The translations under genes were made by a program, and so were the position numbers. The notes beneath the pieces are model-generated. The model saw only the letters and a program-made list of their open reading frames with translations, searched no databases and had not been told where the DNA came from. A DNA stretch of 64,000 nt from Clostridium sp. BJN0013 (lineage in GTDB: Bacteria > Bacillota > Clostridia > Clostridiales > Clostridiaceae). This document shows, one piece after another, positions 42,488-50,717 of the stretch; the stretch's first letter is position 1, and every line of letters begins with the position of its first letter. The stretch covers positions 1,178,001 through 1,242,000 of the forward strand of contig NZ_CP162495.1 in assembly GCF_040939125.1 (NCBI RefSeq). The letters run 5' to 3'.

Positions 42488-43141
42488 ATGAAAAAAAAGC
42501 AGTATTTAGTTGTGGGCCTGGGGAGGTTTGGAAAATCAATAGCTAGAACTCTCTATGAACTTGGAAATGATGTACTTGCAGTGGATTCAAGAGAAGATAA
42601 TGTTCAGGATATAACTCCTTATGTGACACAGGCAGTTGAGGCAGATGCCACTGAGGAGGAGAATCTTAAGGCACTTGGGGTGAATAATTTTGATGTAGCT
42701 ATAATAATAGGTGCCGACATTCAAAGTAGTGTTATAGTTACCTTATTGTTAAAGGAAATGGGTATGAAATTTGTACTTGCCAAGGCCAATACAGATTTAC
42801 ATGCAAAGATTCTATATAAAATAGGAGCTGATAAAGTTGTTTTCCCTGAAAAAGATACAGCTGTTAGAATTGCTCATAATCTGGTATCAAATAATATGTT
42901 GGATTTTATAGCATTATCCCCTGAATATAGAGTAGCGGAAATACTATGTATAAAAAAATGGATTGGAAAAAATTTAGAGCAATTGAATATAAGGTCTAAG
43001 TATGGAATAAATATTATAATGATAAAAAGAGGGGACGATATAAATGTATCACCTGCTTCAGATTTTGTATTTTTGGAAGGGGATATAGTTGTAGCTATAG
43101 GGGGACAAAAAGAAATTGAAAAATTGGAAAATAGCATTTGA
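42488..43141 (+). CDS. ktrA: Potassium uptake regulator KtrA (RCK domains)
   Basis: 217 residues: N-terminal RCK_N Rossmann fold YLVVGLGRFGKSIARTLYEL and DVLAVDSREDNVQDI, AVEADATEEENLKALG, KTDLHA-like ANTDLHAKILYKIGADKVVF; C-terminal RCK_C domain ending EGDIVVAIGGQKEIEKLE. It binds ATP/ADP and c-di-AMP in characterised homologues and gates KtrB. Start ATG 42488 with GGAGATG upstream; TTG 42467 is in frame but lacks a ribosome site. Confidence 0.93.
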   Translation: MKKKQYLVVGLGRFGKSIARTLYELGNDVLAVDSREDNVQDITPYVTQAVEADATEEENLKALGVNNFDVAIIIGADIQSSVIVTLLLKEMGMKFVLAKANTDLHAKILYKIGADKVVFPEKDTAVRIAHNLVSNNMLDFIALSPEYRVAEILCIKKWIGKNLEQLNIRSKYGINIIMIKRGDDINVSPASDFVFLEGDIVVAIGGQKEIEKLENSI

Positions 43142-43280
43142 TATTATATAGTTATTATTTTAATAATGCCATCCCTGTATTGATTTTTAAAATAAATAAT
43201 GCTAAATGCTAATAATTTGCATTTAATTTAATATTATTATAATATTAAGTAAATTTATCCGAATAAGGAGGCATATATTT

Positions 43281-44249
43281 ATGAAAACCAGAGTTGATAT
43301 TTTTTCAGGGTTTTTAGGAGCCGGTAAGACTACTATTATTAAAAAGTTGATTTTTGAAAAAGTATATGCAGGAAATGTAGCTATAATAGAAAATGAATTT
43401 GGAAAGGTGCCAATAGATGGAAGCTTTTTAAAGAAAACAAATATAAGAATAAAAGAAATAAATGCAGGTTGTATATGTTGTACTATTGCAGGGGATTTTA
43501 AAAAAGCTATAGAGGAGATATGCTGTAAGTACAAGCCTCACAGTATTATAATAGAACCTTCTGGAGTTGGTAAGCTCTCAGAAATATTGAAGGTTATAAG
43601 TAGTAGGGAACTTAAAACAATAGTAAATTTGAATCTGGTTATAACCTTGATAGATGTAACAAAATTTAATGCCTATATAATAAATTTTGGAGATTTTTAT
43701 AAGGATCAGATTGAAAGTGCTAAGTGTGTTGTTTTAACTAGAACAGAAAATCAAAGTAGTGAAAAGATTCAATCAGTAATAGAACAAATTAAAAGGATTA
43801 ATAGTGGTTGTAGTATTGTTACTACCCCTATTGAACAGCTAAAGGGGGATAAAATTGTTAAAGCTGCACAGGAAGATTTTAAGGCTGAACTTCTAAAGCA
43901 GGCAGTAAGACTTGAAAGAACGAAATTAAATGTAATTGGTACAAAAGTTTCAAATAAAAACCCAAATAATGTAGATGAAGTTTTTGATAGCTATGGAATT
44001 GAAACTTCAGTTATATACAACAAAAACAAGCTGTTGAATAATTTAAATAAGCTGGGGGATGAAAAACTTACTGGAATGGTGCTCAGGGCGAAGGGTATAG
44101 TTCAGGTTGAAAATAAAAACTGGATAGAGTTTGATTATGTACCAAATGAACTAAATATAAGGGAAACTACATCTGATTTTACTGGAAGAGTATGTGTAAT
44201 AGGCTGCAAAATAAATAAGGATTATATAAACAAGCTATTTACTGCTTAA
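43281..44249 (+). CDS. CobW/G3E-family metallochaperone GTPase
   Basis: 322 residues: Walker A SGFLGAGKTTIIKKL, switch region IENEFGKVPIDG, the metal site GCICCTIAGDF (CxCC), Walker B IIIEPSGVGKL, and a GTP-specific segment VLTRTE. C-terminal CobW_C-like region. The family delivers metals, mostly zinc or cobalt. An inverted repeat AAATGC-N9-GCATTT at 43204-43224, upstream, could be an operator (weak). The following genes are a CobW-permease fusion and a DUF1980 protein, so these three probably act together in metal handling. Confidence 0.88.
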   Translation: MKTRVDIFSGFLGAGKTTIIKKLIFEKVYAGNVAIIENEFGKVPIDGSFLKKTNIRIKEINAGCICCTIAGDFKKAIEEICCKYKPHSIIIEPSGVGKLSEILKVISSRELKTIVNLNLVITLIDVTKFNAYIINFGDFYKDQIESAKCVVLTRTENQSSEKIQSVIEQIKRINSGCSIVTTPIEQLKGDKIVKAAQEDFKAELLKQAVRLERTKLNVIGTKVSNKNPNNVDEVFDSYGIETSVIYNKNKLLNNLNKLGDEKLTGMVLRAKGIVQVENKNWIEFDYVPNELNIRETTSDFTGRVCVIGCKINKDYINKLFTA

Positions 44250-44264
44250 TACGAGGTATAATAG

Positions 44265-45935
44265 ATGATAAAAAAAATTGATGTAGAAATAGTTACTGGA
44301 TTTTTAGGGGCCGGGAAAACTACATTTATAAATGTTCTCCTGGGTAATACTTTAGCCTATGGCCAGCGGGTGCTTATATTTCAGAATGAGATTGGAGAAA
44401 AAAGTATTGAAGATAAATATATAAACAGTGGACAAGTTAATGTGGGAAATGTAATTTCAATGGATATAATTAAAAGTTATAAGCCCCATAGGATTATTAT
44501 TGAACATAATGGAGCAACTTTATTGCAGGATCTGTTAGATACATTAAACCAGGATGAAATAAGAAAAAACTGCAGCATATCAACTATATTTAATATATTG
44601 GATGCAGAAAGTTTTGAACTTTATTTAAATAATATGGAATCCTTGATTTTTCCGCCTATATATAATAGTAATTTAATAATAATGAATAATTTTAAAACAA
44701 TGGCAAAAAAAGATCAAGTAAGGATTAAAAAGAAGATTGAAGAGATTAACTCCTATGCAATTATATTGGGAATTGAAAATATTAATCATTTGGAAGAAGA
44801 ACTTTTAAAAGCTTGTATATTGCGAAAAAAAATTTTAAAAAACATACAAACAGTTACAAAAAATTATTTTCAAGGAGAAGATGAAAAAGCATTAGGGAGT
44901 GTAGAAGCAGCTGAATCAAATAACGGAAAAATAATTATGTATATGATTTTAGGGGTATTACTTCTTTTTGTCTTTAATGGAATAAGAGGATTAACTGATT
45001 TTAATTTTAATTTGAGATTTACTAACAGTTTTTTTACTATATTTATCAGTATAATGCTGGAGGCTATTCCATTTATACTTTTAGGTTCTTTTATTTCAGC
45101 AGTGATACAGGTTTTTGTATCGGATAGAGTTATTTCAAAAGTGCTTCCTAAAAATAAATTTTTGGGAATTATGGGAGCTTCTTTAATAGGATTTGTATTT
45201 CCAATATGTGAGTGTGCCGTTGTTCCTATAGCCAGAAGGCTTATGAAAAAAGGCGTTCCAGCTAGTATAGCTGTTACATTTATGCTTGCGGTACCTATAG
45301 TCAATCCTGTTGTACTGTTATCTACTTATAGTGCTTTTTACGATAGACCCAGTGTTGTATTGTTAAGGGCAGGATTTGGAATTTTAGCAGCTGTGACAAT
45401 AGGCTTTCTTATAGAAATTGTTCAAGGTAAAGATATGCCGGTAAAAGGAAAAGAATTTGAGTCTGACAGTGATATTCTCTGCGGATGTGGCTATAATCAT
45501 CAATATAGTTTAAAAAGGTCAAAAATTTTAAATGTTTTGGAGCATACTACAATTGAATTTTTTGATATAAGCAAATATTTAATAATAGGTGCCGTGTTAT
45601 CGTCAGTATTTCAAACATTTGTACCTAGAAGCATTATAACTCCTCTTGGAATGCACACTGTATATTCTATAATTGTAATGATGCTTTTAGCATTTGTGTT
45701 ATCAGTTTGCTCTGAGGCAGATGCCTTTATTGCAAGGACATTTTTAAATCAATTTACACTAGGCTCTGTTTCTGCCTTTATGATTATAGGTCCTATGCTG
45801 GATATAAAAAATACCATAATGCTTGGAGCAAGCTTTAAAAAAGGTTTTGTAATAAGATTGATAGTATACATTTTCTCTGTTTGTTACATAATTGGCTGCA
45901 TAATAAATATATTAACCACCATGGGGGTGGTGTAA
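44265..45935 (+). CDS. CobW-like GTPase domain fused to a UPF0718 (YcgR/YraQ) permease
   Basis: 556 residues. Residues ~1-205 repeat the CobW fold (VTGFLGAGKTTFINVLLGN, FQNEIGEKSIEDKY, RIIIEHNGATLL) but the metal motif CxCC is absent (INSGQVNVGNVIS in its place). Residues ~220-556 form a UPF0718 permease with about eight spans and the signature FPICECAVVPIARRLMKKG, FMLAVPIVNPVVLLSTY, plus VCSEADAFIARTF near the C-terminus. Usually these are separate proteins. The linker has an Asn/Glu-rich patch. It starts 16 bases after the free CobW gene and overlaps the next start (TAATG). Confidence 0.88.
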   Translation: MIKKIDVEIVTGFLGAGKTTFINVLLGNTLAYGQRVLIFQNEIGEKSIEDKYINSGQVNVGNVISMDIIKSYKPHRIIIEHNGATLLQDLLDTLNQDEIRKNCSISTIFNILDAESFELYLNNMESLIFPPIYNSNLIIMNNFKTMAKKDQVRIKKKIEEINSYAIILGIENINHLEEELLKACILRKKILKNIQTVTKNYFQGEDEKALGSVEAAESNNGKIIMYMILGVLLLFVFNGIRGLTDFNFNLRFTNSFFTIFISIMLEAIPFILLGSFISAVIQVFVSDRVISKVLPKNKFLGIMGASLIGFVFPICECAVVPIARRLMKKGVPASIAVTFMLAVPIVNPVVLLSTYSAFYDRPSVVLLRAGFGILAAVTIGFLIEIVQGKDMPVKGKEFESDSDILCGCGYNHQYSLKRSKILNVLEHTTIEFFDISKYLIIGAVLSSVFQTFVPRSIITPLGMHTVYSIIVMMLLAFVLSVCSEADAFIARTFLNQFTLGSVSAFMIIGPMLDIKNTIMLGASFKKGFVIRLIVYIFSVCYIIGCIINILTTMGVV

Positions 45936-46663
45936 TGAGAAGATTTAATACAGAAGAGTTTATAAAATTTATTATTTTTATAGCTTTTAATGCCCTTTTA
46001 TGTTATTTGATGAAAACAGGAGAGATTAATAATTTTATTAATCCTAAAATGTTTATATATATAAAGATCACTATAGTGGCAATTTTCATATTAGCCTTAT
46101 TTCAATTAACAAAAATATTTACAGTAATGACCAGGAATAAATTTAGAGTAAGCTATTTAATGTTTCTTGCAGTAATTCTAATTGGATTTACAGCAGTTCC
46201 AAATAATTTGAATACAGAAATTGCTGGTAATAAAGGGGTCACAATAACCAATTCAAACAATAACAGTTCAACCAATGAGAATATAAAAGAAAATATAATC
46301 GGAGACAGGATTTTATTTGATGATCACAATTATTATGAAAATATTTTTAAGTTGGAAGGTAAAGTTCAGCAGTATATTGGAAAGAAGGTAATAATAAGAG
46401 GTTTTGTCTATAAGGAAGAAAACTTTAAGGAAAATGAATTTGTTGTTGCGAGAATGCTGATGAGCTGTTGTGCTGCTGATGCTCAAGTCATAGGATTAAT
46501 GTGTAGATGGGACAATGCATCACAGCTTAATAAAGAACAATGGATAAGTGTAGAAGGTACTCTTGAAAGTACTAAATATGGAAATGAAGATATAATGCCC
46601 ATAATAGTTGTACAAAAAATAGAAAATATAGAGGCTCCTGAGAATCCATATATTTATCCTTGA
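45935..46663 (+). CDS. DUF1980/TIGR03943 (YcgQ-like) membrane protein
   Basis: 242 residues from ATG 45935, overlapping the permease stop; the upstream in-frame start at 45881 is inside the previous gene. Two N-terminal spans, one or two more (YLMFLAVILIGFTAV), then an extracytoplasmic domain with VIIRGFVYKEENFKENEFVV, ARMLMSCCAADAQVIGLMC and QWISVEGTLES. The CCAADA motif is diagnostic. YcgQ and YcgR homologues occur as pairs in Firmicutes and are linked to metal homeostasis. A repeat copy begins three bases after its stop. Confidence 0.85.
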   Translation: MRRFNTEEFIKFIIFIAFNALLCYLMKTGEINNFINPKMFIYIKITIVAIFILALFQLTKIFTVMTRNKFRVSYLMFLAVILIGFTAVPNNLNTEIAGNKGVTITNSNNNSSTNENIKENIIGDRILFDDHNYYENIFKLEGKVQQYIGKKVIIRGFVYKEENFKENEFVVARMLMSCCAADAQVIGLMCRWDNASQLNKEQWISVEGTLESTKYGNEDIMPIIVVQKIENIEAPENPYIYP

Positions 46664-46665
46664 TT

Positions 46666-46815
46666 ATCAAGTTATTTAGAGGTTCAGATGAAGTTTGCAC
46701 ATGAGAAATGCTTTTCCTCTATCTGAGCCTTAGAAGAACTTATAAAGGAACATATAAGTGTTTATCCCCCACCTTAAAGAAGCTGGGGGTATTAGTTAAT
46801 TTTATTATAGGATAA
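46666..46815 (+). repeat. Interspersed structured repeat, copy E (short form, 150 bp)
   Basis: Left end ATCAAGTTATTTAGAGG; hairpin GGTTCAGATGAAG...CTCTATCTGAGCC; GAAGAACTTATAAAGG; GTGTTTATCCCCCACC...GCTGGGGGTATTAG; right end ATAGGATAAA. Exactly the same length as copy H. Confidence 0.85.
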
Positions 46816-46870
46816 ATTAAAGCATTATGGATCTAAATTACAAAAGTCAACTATATCTAGGTACCACAAG

Positions 46871-47167
46871 CTAATAATATAGACCTAGTAATAGACCGGC
46901 TGCAAGTAATCCCAGCCAGGAACTGTTTACATGTCCTAGTCTGTGTCCTCTCATGTCATGAACATGCCAGCCATTGAAATAACATGATGGGGATCCATTA
47001 CGTTTATAGAGAGTCCCATTTCTTACATAGCCTATTCGTCTGCAATTTGCGTCATAAAGTACGGGAGTATCAATATATCCAGCAATTCTATTATATCTAT
47101 CGTAAACAGTATTATTGTGTTTTAAATATCCTACTATTCTATCATTTCTATCATATATTCTTTCCAT
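46871..47167 (-). CDS. Small protein with four YDRNxRxxGY-type repeats
   Basis: 98 residues: ERIYDRNDRIVGYLKHN, TVYDRYNRIAGYID, PVLYDANCRRIGYVRN, GTLYKRNGSPSCYFNG, then HVHDMRGHRLGHVNSS and a hydrophobic tail WLGLLAAGLLLGLYY. The fourfold strand-turn-strand repeat suggests a small closed beta structure, like '4-fold beta flower' proteins. The tail could anchor it in a membrane. AAAGGTGG precedes ATG 47167. The function is unknown; the fold idea is inferred from the repeats. Confidence 0.7.
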   Translation of the reverse strand: MERIYDRNDRIVGYLKHNNTVYDRYNRIAGYIDTPVLYDANCRRIGYVRNGTLYKRNGSPSCYFNGWHVHDMRGHRLGHVNSSWLGLLAAGLLLGLYY

Positions 47168-47341
47168 AGGGTAACCACCTTTTCATATTGTGTTTAAATA
47201 AGTTGTAATAGTTAATTTTATGCTATATTATATGAAAAGTTAACCCTGTTGCTACCAATTTACATTCTTTAAATATAGGAGGAATGATGAAAAAGAAAAT
47301 AATTAAACTTAGAATATAAGATAAATATTGGAAGGATTTAT

Positions 47342-47649
47342 ATGTCAATCAGAACAATAAAAAAAGTCATAAAAGGCAATATAGAAAAAGATGGAGCTGG
47401 AGTAAAGCTTGTCAGAATACTGTCTATTTGATAGAGAAATCAAAAATCCAATATACGAAAAAAGTACTGTTTTTTGAAAGTGATGATAAAATGGAAATAA
47501 AGTCAGGTAAAGAAAAAATTCATTTTATTTTATTTACAGGAAAATCTTTAAATGAACCTATTGCATGGGGAGGGCCTATTGTAATGAATTCAAATGATGA
47601 AGTTACTGAAGCTTTTAATGAACTTGATAATGAAACTTTTATCAAATGA
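47342..47649 (+). pseudogene. Pirin-family gene with large internal deletion
   Basis: ATG 47342 (AAGGA upstream) gives SIRTIKKVIKGNIEKDGAGV, KLVRILSI and a stop, matching the pirin start. From 47428 another frame gives IHFILFTGKSLNEPIAWGGP, IVMNSNDEVTEAFNELDNET, matching the pirin C-terminal end. The middle ~170 residues, with the metal-binding His residues, are missing. The last codons and TGA (47647-47649) come from repeat copy F, which starts at 47641. Confidence 0.8.
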
Positions 47650-47750
47650 TTTGAAGGCTCAGATGGAATTTGCTCATAAGTAATGCTCTTTTCCATCTGA
47701 GCCCTAGAGGAACTTATAAGGGATACAGTAGTGTTCATACTGGAGAATGT
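47641..47750 (+). repeat. Interspersed structured repeat, copy F (right end degenerate)
   Basis: Left end ATCAAATGATTTGAAGG; hairpin GGCTCAGATGGAA...TTCCATCTGAGCCC; GAGGAACTTATAAGG; AGTAGTGTTCATACTGG, then loss of consensus. It supplies the stop codon of the pirin remnant. Confidence 0.78.
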
Positions 47751-47851
47751 AAAAACTAATTGAAAGTGGAAAGGTAAAAATACAGAGGCAAATTGAGAAT
47801 TGTGAGGGAAATGGAAGTATTAAAATAAAATATGGAAATGGGGAGAATTTT

Positions 47852-48850
47852 TTGGACAAGGAGTTGTATATAGCCGATATCAGATGGAAGGCCTCTTTTG
47901 AAGATATGATTGAAAAAGTTCAAAGGGAGGAAAACAAGACAGTTTATTATTACAATGAAAATTATATTAAGGGAAAAACAGTGCAGTATGAAATATTTGA
48001 AGGTATATGGATTGTATATCATGATTTTGTATTAAAGGTTAAGGAATTTTTTCCTATGGAGGAAAAAGGCCTTATAGAAATGAATTATTGTATGGCAGGC
48101 AGGTGCGAACTGGATTATTTAAATCAAAAGATATTTTATGTGGCACCAGGGGATTTTGCAGTGGCGATTTTGTCTAGTGGCAATCATAAACACAACTTTC
48201 CCTTGGGAAATTATAAGGGTATTTCCATTACCACCACAGAAGAGAATCTGGATAATTTTCTGAAAAATATGTTTGGGAAAACCACAATTACAAGTTACAT
48301 GCTGCTTCACAAGATGAATGTCCATGGAAAATTCATGATACTGTCCAATAACAGGTACATACAAAGCATAATGGGAAATATAATATCAGAGGATGCTTTC
48401 TGGCGAGAAAGGGCCATTGTTAAATTTTCAGAACTGGTGCTTTTTTTGATTGATAAGGATATACAGATATCTGAAATAAAGGGAAAATATTTTGATAGAA
48501 GGATTATAAGCAAGGTAAAACTTATAAAGGAAGATGTTACGGAAAATGTGGAAAAATATATTACCATAAAGGAAATAAGCAATAAGTATAAGATAAATGC
48601 TAGGACATTTTCGGAGTGTTTTAAAGAGATGTACGGTAAAACTTATTATGCATTTATAAAGGAATTTAGGATAAAAAAGGCTGCGGGAATGCTTTTGAAT
48701 ACAAAAAATACTGTAGGGGACATTGCAATGATGGTGGGTTATGAAAATGCCAGTAAATTTTCAAAAGCCTTTCATGATACTATGGGAATGACTCCAGGTA
48801 AGTTTAGAAGGGGGAGAATTTATGGACAGTTTTGGAGCATAAATGTATAA
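47852..48850 (+). CDS. AraC-family transcriptional regulator
   Basis: 332 residues from TTG 47852 (GGGGAG upstream). The N-terminal part is a cupin-like sensor (YCMAGRCELDYLNQKIFYVA, PGDFAVAILSSG). The C-terminal part has two helix-turn-helix units: TIKEISNKYKINARTFSECF and NTVGDIAMMVGYENASKFSK, AFHDTMGMTPGKFRR. The layout AraC - ABC - ABC matches YbtA with YbtPQ and related siderophore-responsive sets, so the regulator probably controls the transporter pair behind it. A long perfect hairpin separates them. Confidence 0.9.
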   Translation: MDKELYIADIRWKASFEDMIEKVQREENKTVYYYNENYIKGKTVQYEIFEGIWIVYHDFVLKVKEFFPMEEKGLIEMNYCMAGRCELDYLNQKIFYVAPGDFAVAILSSGNHKHNFPLGNYKGISITTTEENLDNFLKNMFGKTTITSYMLLHKMNVHGKFMILSNNRYIQSIMGNIISEDAFWRERAIVKFSELVLFLIDKDIQISEIKGKYFDRRIISKVKLIKEDVTENVEKYITIKEISNKYKINARTFSECFKEMYGKTYYAFIKEFRIKKAAGMLLNTKNTVGDIAMMVGYENASKFSKAFHDTMGMTPGKFRRGRIYGQFWSINV

Positions 48851-48872
48851 ATGGAGTAGATAAATAAGGGGC

Positions 48873-48935
48873 ATAGGGATATAATTCAATATAGTTAGAC
48901 AAGGCTAACTATATTGAATTATATCCCTATTTTTT
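48873..48935 (+). terminator. 26-bp perfect hairpin between araC and the ABC pair
   Basis: Arms 48873-48898 and 48905-48930 are exactly complementary with a 6-base loop, followed by TTTTT. It is an efficient terminator for the AraC gene; its unusual length and symmetry also make it a possible regulator site ahead of the ABC genes, whose ribosome site begins about 10 bases later. Confidence 0.85.
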
Positions 48936-48956
48936 AATAATATGAGGAGGTTGAAT

Positions 48957-50717
48957 ATGAAAAAAGATAGCACTTTTAGAAGATTGATGTACTTTGCTTC
49001 TCAGTGCAGGAACAAAATGACAGCCTCGGTGATTCTTGCCGTACTGGGTGTGGCCTGCGGCATGATACCCTATTTTGCTGCTGCAAACATTACGATGAAA
49101 ATTATAGATGGAAACTCTGATTTCAGGCAGCTTTCATATGTTGTCCTTGCTGCTTTGGCAGGATATACAGGGAAAGTAGGCTTTAATGCACTTTCCACTT
49201 CTATATCCCATAGTGCGGCCTTTACAATCTTAAAAAATATTCGTGTAAAATTTGCTGAAAAACTTTCAAAGGTTCCTCTTGGATATGTACTGGAAAGTCC
49301 ATCCGGAGAATTGAAGACAATAATGGTGGATACGGTTGAAAAACTTGAGGAACCTCTTGCCCATGTAATACCAGAAATGACATCAAACCTTCTGGTACCG
49401 ATATTTGTGCTTTTATATCTATTTTACCTGGACTGGCGTATGGCTCTTATATCCCTTGTTACAATACCTATAGGAATGCTGCTGTATAAGCTTATCATGA
49501 AAAAATATGTGTACTATTATAAGAAATATGTCCAGGCCGGTAATCTGATGAATTCCAATGTAGTGGAATATGTAAACGGCATTGAGGCAATAAAAGCATT
49601 CAACCAGTCCTCAATTTCCTACAAGAAGTATTCCGACTCTGTAGAAAATAATTGTGCCGCAGTGACGGCTTTTTTCAAAAACACACTGTTTTTGTATACA
49701 GCTGTCATGTATGTTACTCCTGAGGCACTGCTTTTTGTCATACCTTCAGGACTTTATTTCTACATAAATGGAACTTTGGCGCTTTCTGTGTTTATAACTT
49801 GTATAATATTGTGTTTTGGACTTTTGACACCTCTTGTACAGGCCATGCAGTACACTGACAGCATAGCTTCTATGGGAACTATTATTGGACAGGTATATCA
49901 AATATTAGATAAAGAGGAATTAAAACGTCCATCTCAATATAAAAAATTAAAGAACTATAAAATAAAGTTTCAAGATGTGACATTCAGCTATGATGATACT
50001 GAAATTCTAAAGGGAATATCCTTTGATACAGTTCCACGTGGAATGACAGCTATTGTAGGGCCATCAGGTTCAGGAAAATCAACTATAGCAAAACTTATCG
50101 CCAGTTTCTGGGAAGCTTCAGGCGGGAGGATAACCATAGATGATGTAGATGTAAGAGATATTCCACTTAAGCAGATAAGTGATGTGATATCCTATGTATC
50201 ACAGGAAAATTTTCTGTTTAACACCTCCATAAAGGAAAATATCCGAATTGGAAAGGAGGGTGCATCGGATGAAGAGATTATAGAAGCAGCTAAAAAAGCC
50301 AGCTGTCATGATTTTATAATGTGTCTTCAAAATGGATATGAAACAGAAGCAGGTGAGGCAGGCAAACATTTTTCAGGAGGGGAAAGGCAGTGTATTTCAA
50401 TTGCGAGGGCCATATTGAAAAATAGTCCTGTAATTGTACTTGATGAAGCCACTGCCTATGCGGATCCTGAAAATGAGGCCATAATACAGGAGTCCATATC
50501 TCAGATGGTAAAGGGGAAAACTTTAATTGTAATAGCCCATAGGCTTTCCACCATTACAACTGCAGATAATATAGTTGTGGTAAATCAAGGCAAGATAGAA
50601 GCTCAGGGAACTCATGAAAAACTGCTTGAAAATTGCAAGCTTTATAGAAAAATGTGGGAGGCTCATATAGGAACTAAAGATAGAGATGAGATAAAAGGAG
50701 GGAAAAAATATGCTTAA
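48957..50717 (+). CDS. ABC exporter-type half transporter, YbtP/IrtA-like
   Basis: 586 residues: membrane domain with six spans (VILAVLGVACGMIPYFAAAN, LVPIFVLLYLFYLDWRMALI) and an ATPase domain with Walker A GPSGSGKST, signature FSGGERQCISIARA, Walker B VIVLDEATAYADPENE and the switch His in VIAHRLSTI. The pattern belongs to the YbtPQ/IrtAB group, which has an exporter fold but imports ferric siderophores. Start ATG 48957 follows GAGGAGG at six bases. It overlaps the next gene by 8 bases, so the two form a heterodimer. Substrate inferred only. Confidence 0.9.
   Translation: MKKDSTFRRLMYFASQCRNKMTASVILAVLGVACGMIPYFAAANITMKIIDGNSDFRQLSYVVLAALAGYTGKVGFNALSTSISHSAAFTILKNIRVKFAEKLSKVPLGYVLESPSGELKTIMVDTVEKLEEPLAHVIPEMTSNLLVPIFVLLYLFYLDWRMALISLVTIPIGMLLYKLIMKKYVYYYKKYVQAGNLMNSNVVEYVNGIEAIKAFNQSSISYKKYSDSVENNCAAVTAFFKNTLFLYTAVMYVTPEALLFVIPSGLYFYINGTLALSVFITCIILCFGLLTPLVQAMQYTDSIASMGTIIGQVYQILDKEELKRPSQYKKLKNYKIKFQDVTFSYDDTEILKGISFDTVPRGMTAIVGPSGSGKSTIAKLIASFWEASGGRITIDDVDVRDIPLKQISDVISYVSQENFLFNTSIKENIRIGKEGASDEEIIEAAKKASCHDFIMCLQNGYETEAGEAGKHFSGGERQCISIARAILKNSPVIVLDEATAYADPENEAIIQESISQMVKGKTLIVIAHRLSTITTADNIVVVNQGKIEAQGTHEKLLENCKLYRKMWEAHIGTKDRDEIKGGKKYA

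Noticed and set aside
44870-45304. 144-codon minus-strand frame inside the CobW-permease gene.
   Set aside because: Shadow of the plus-strand membrane gene; no independent start signal or homology.
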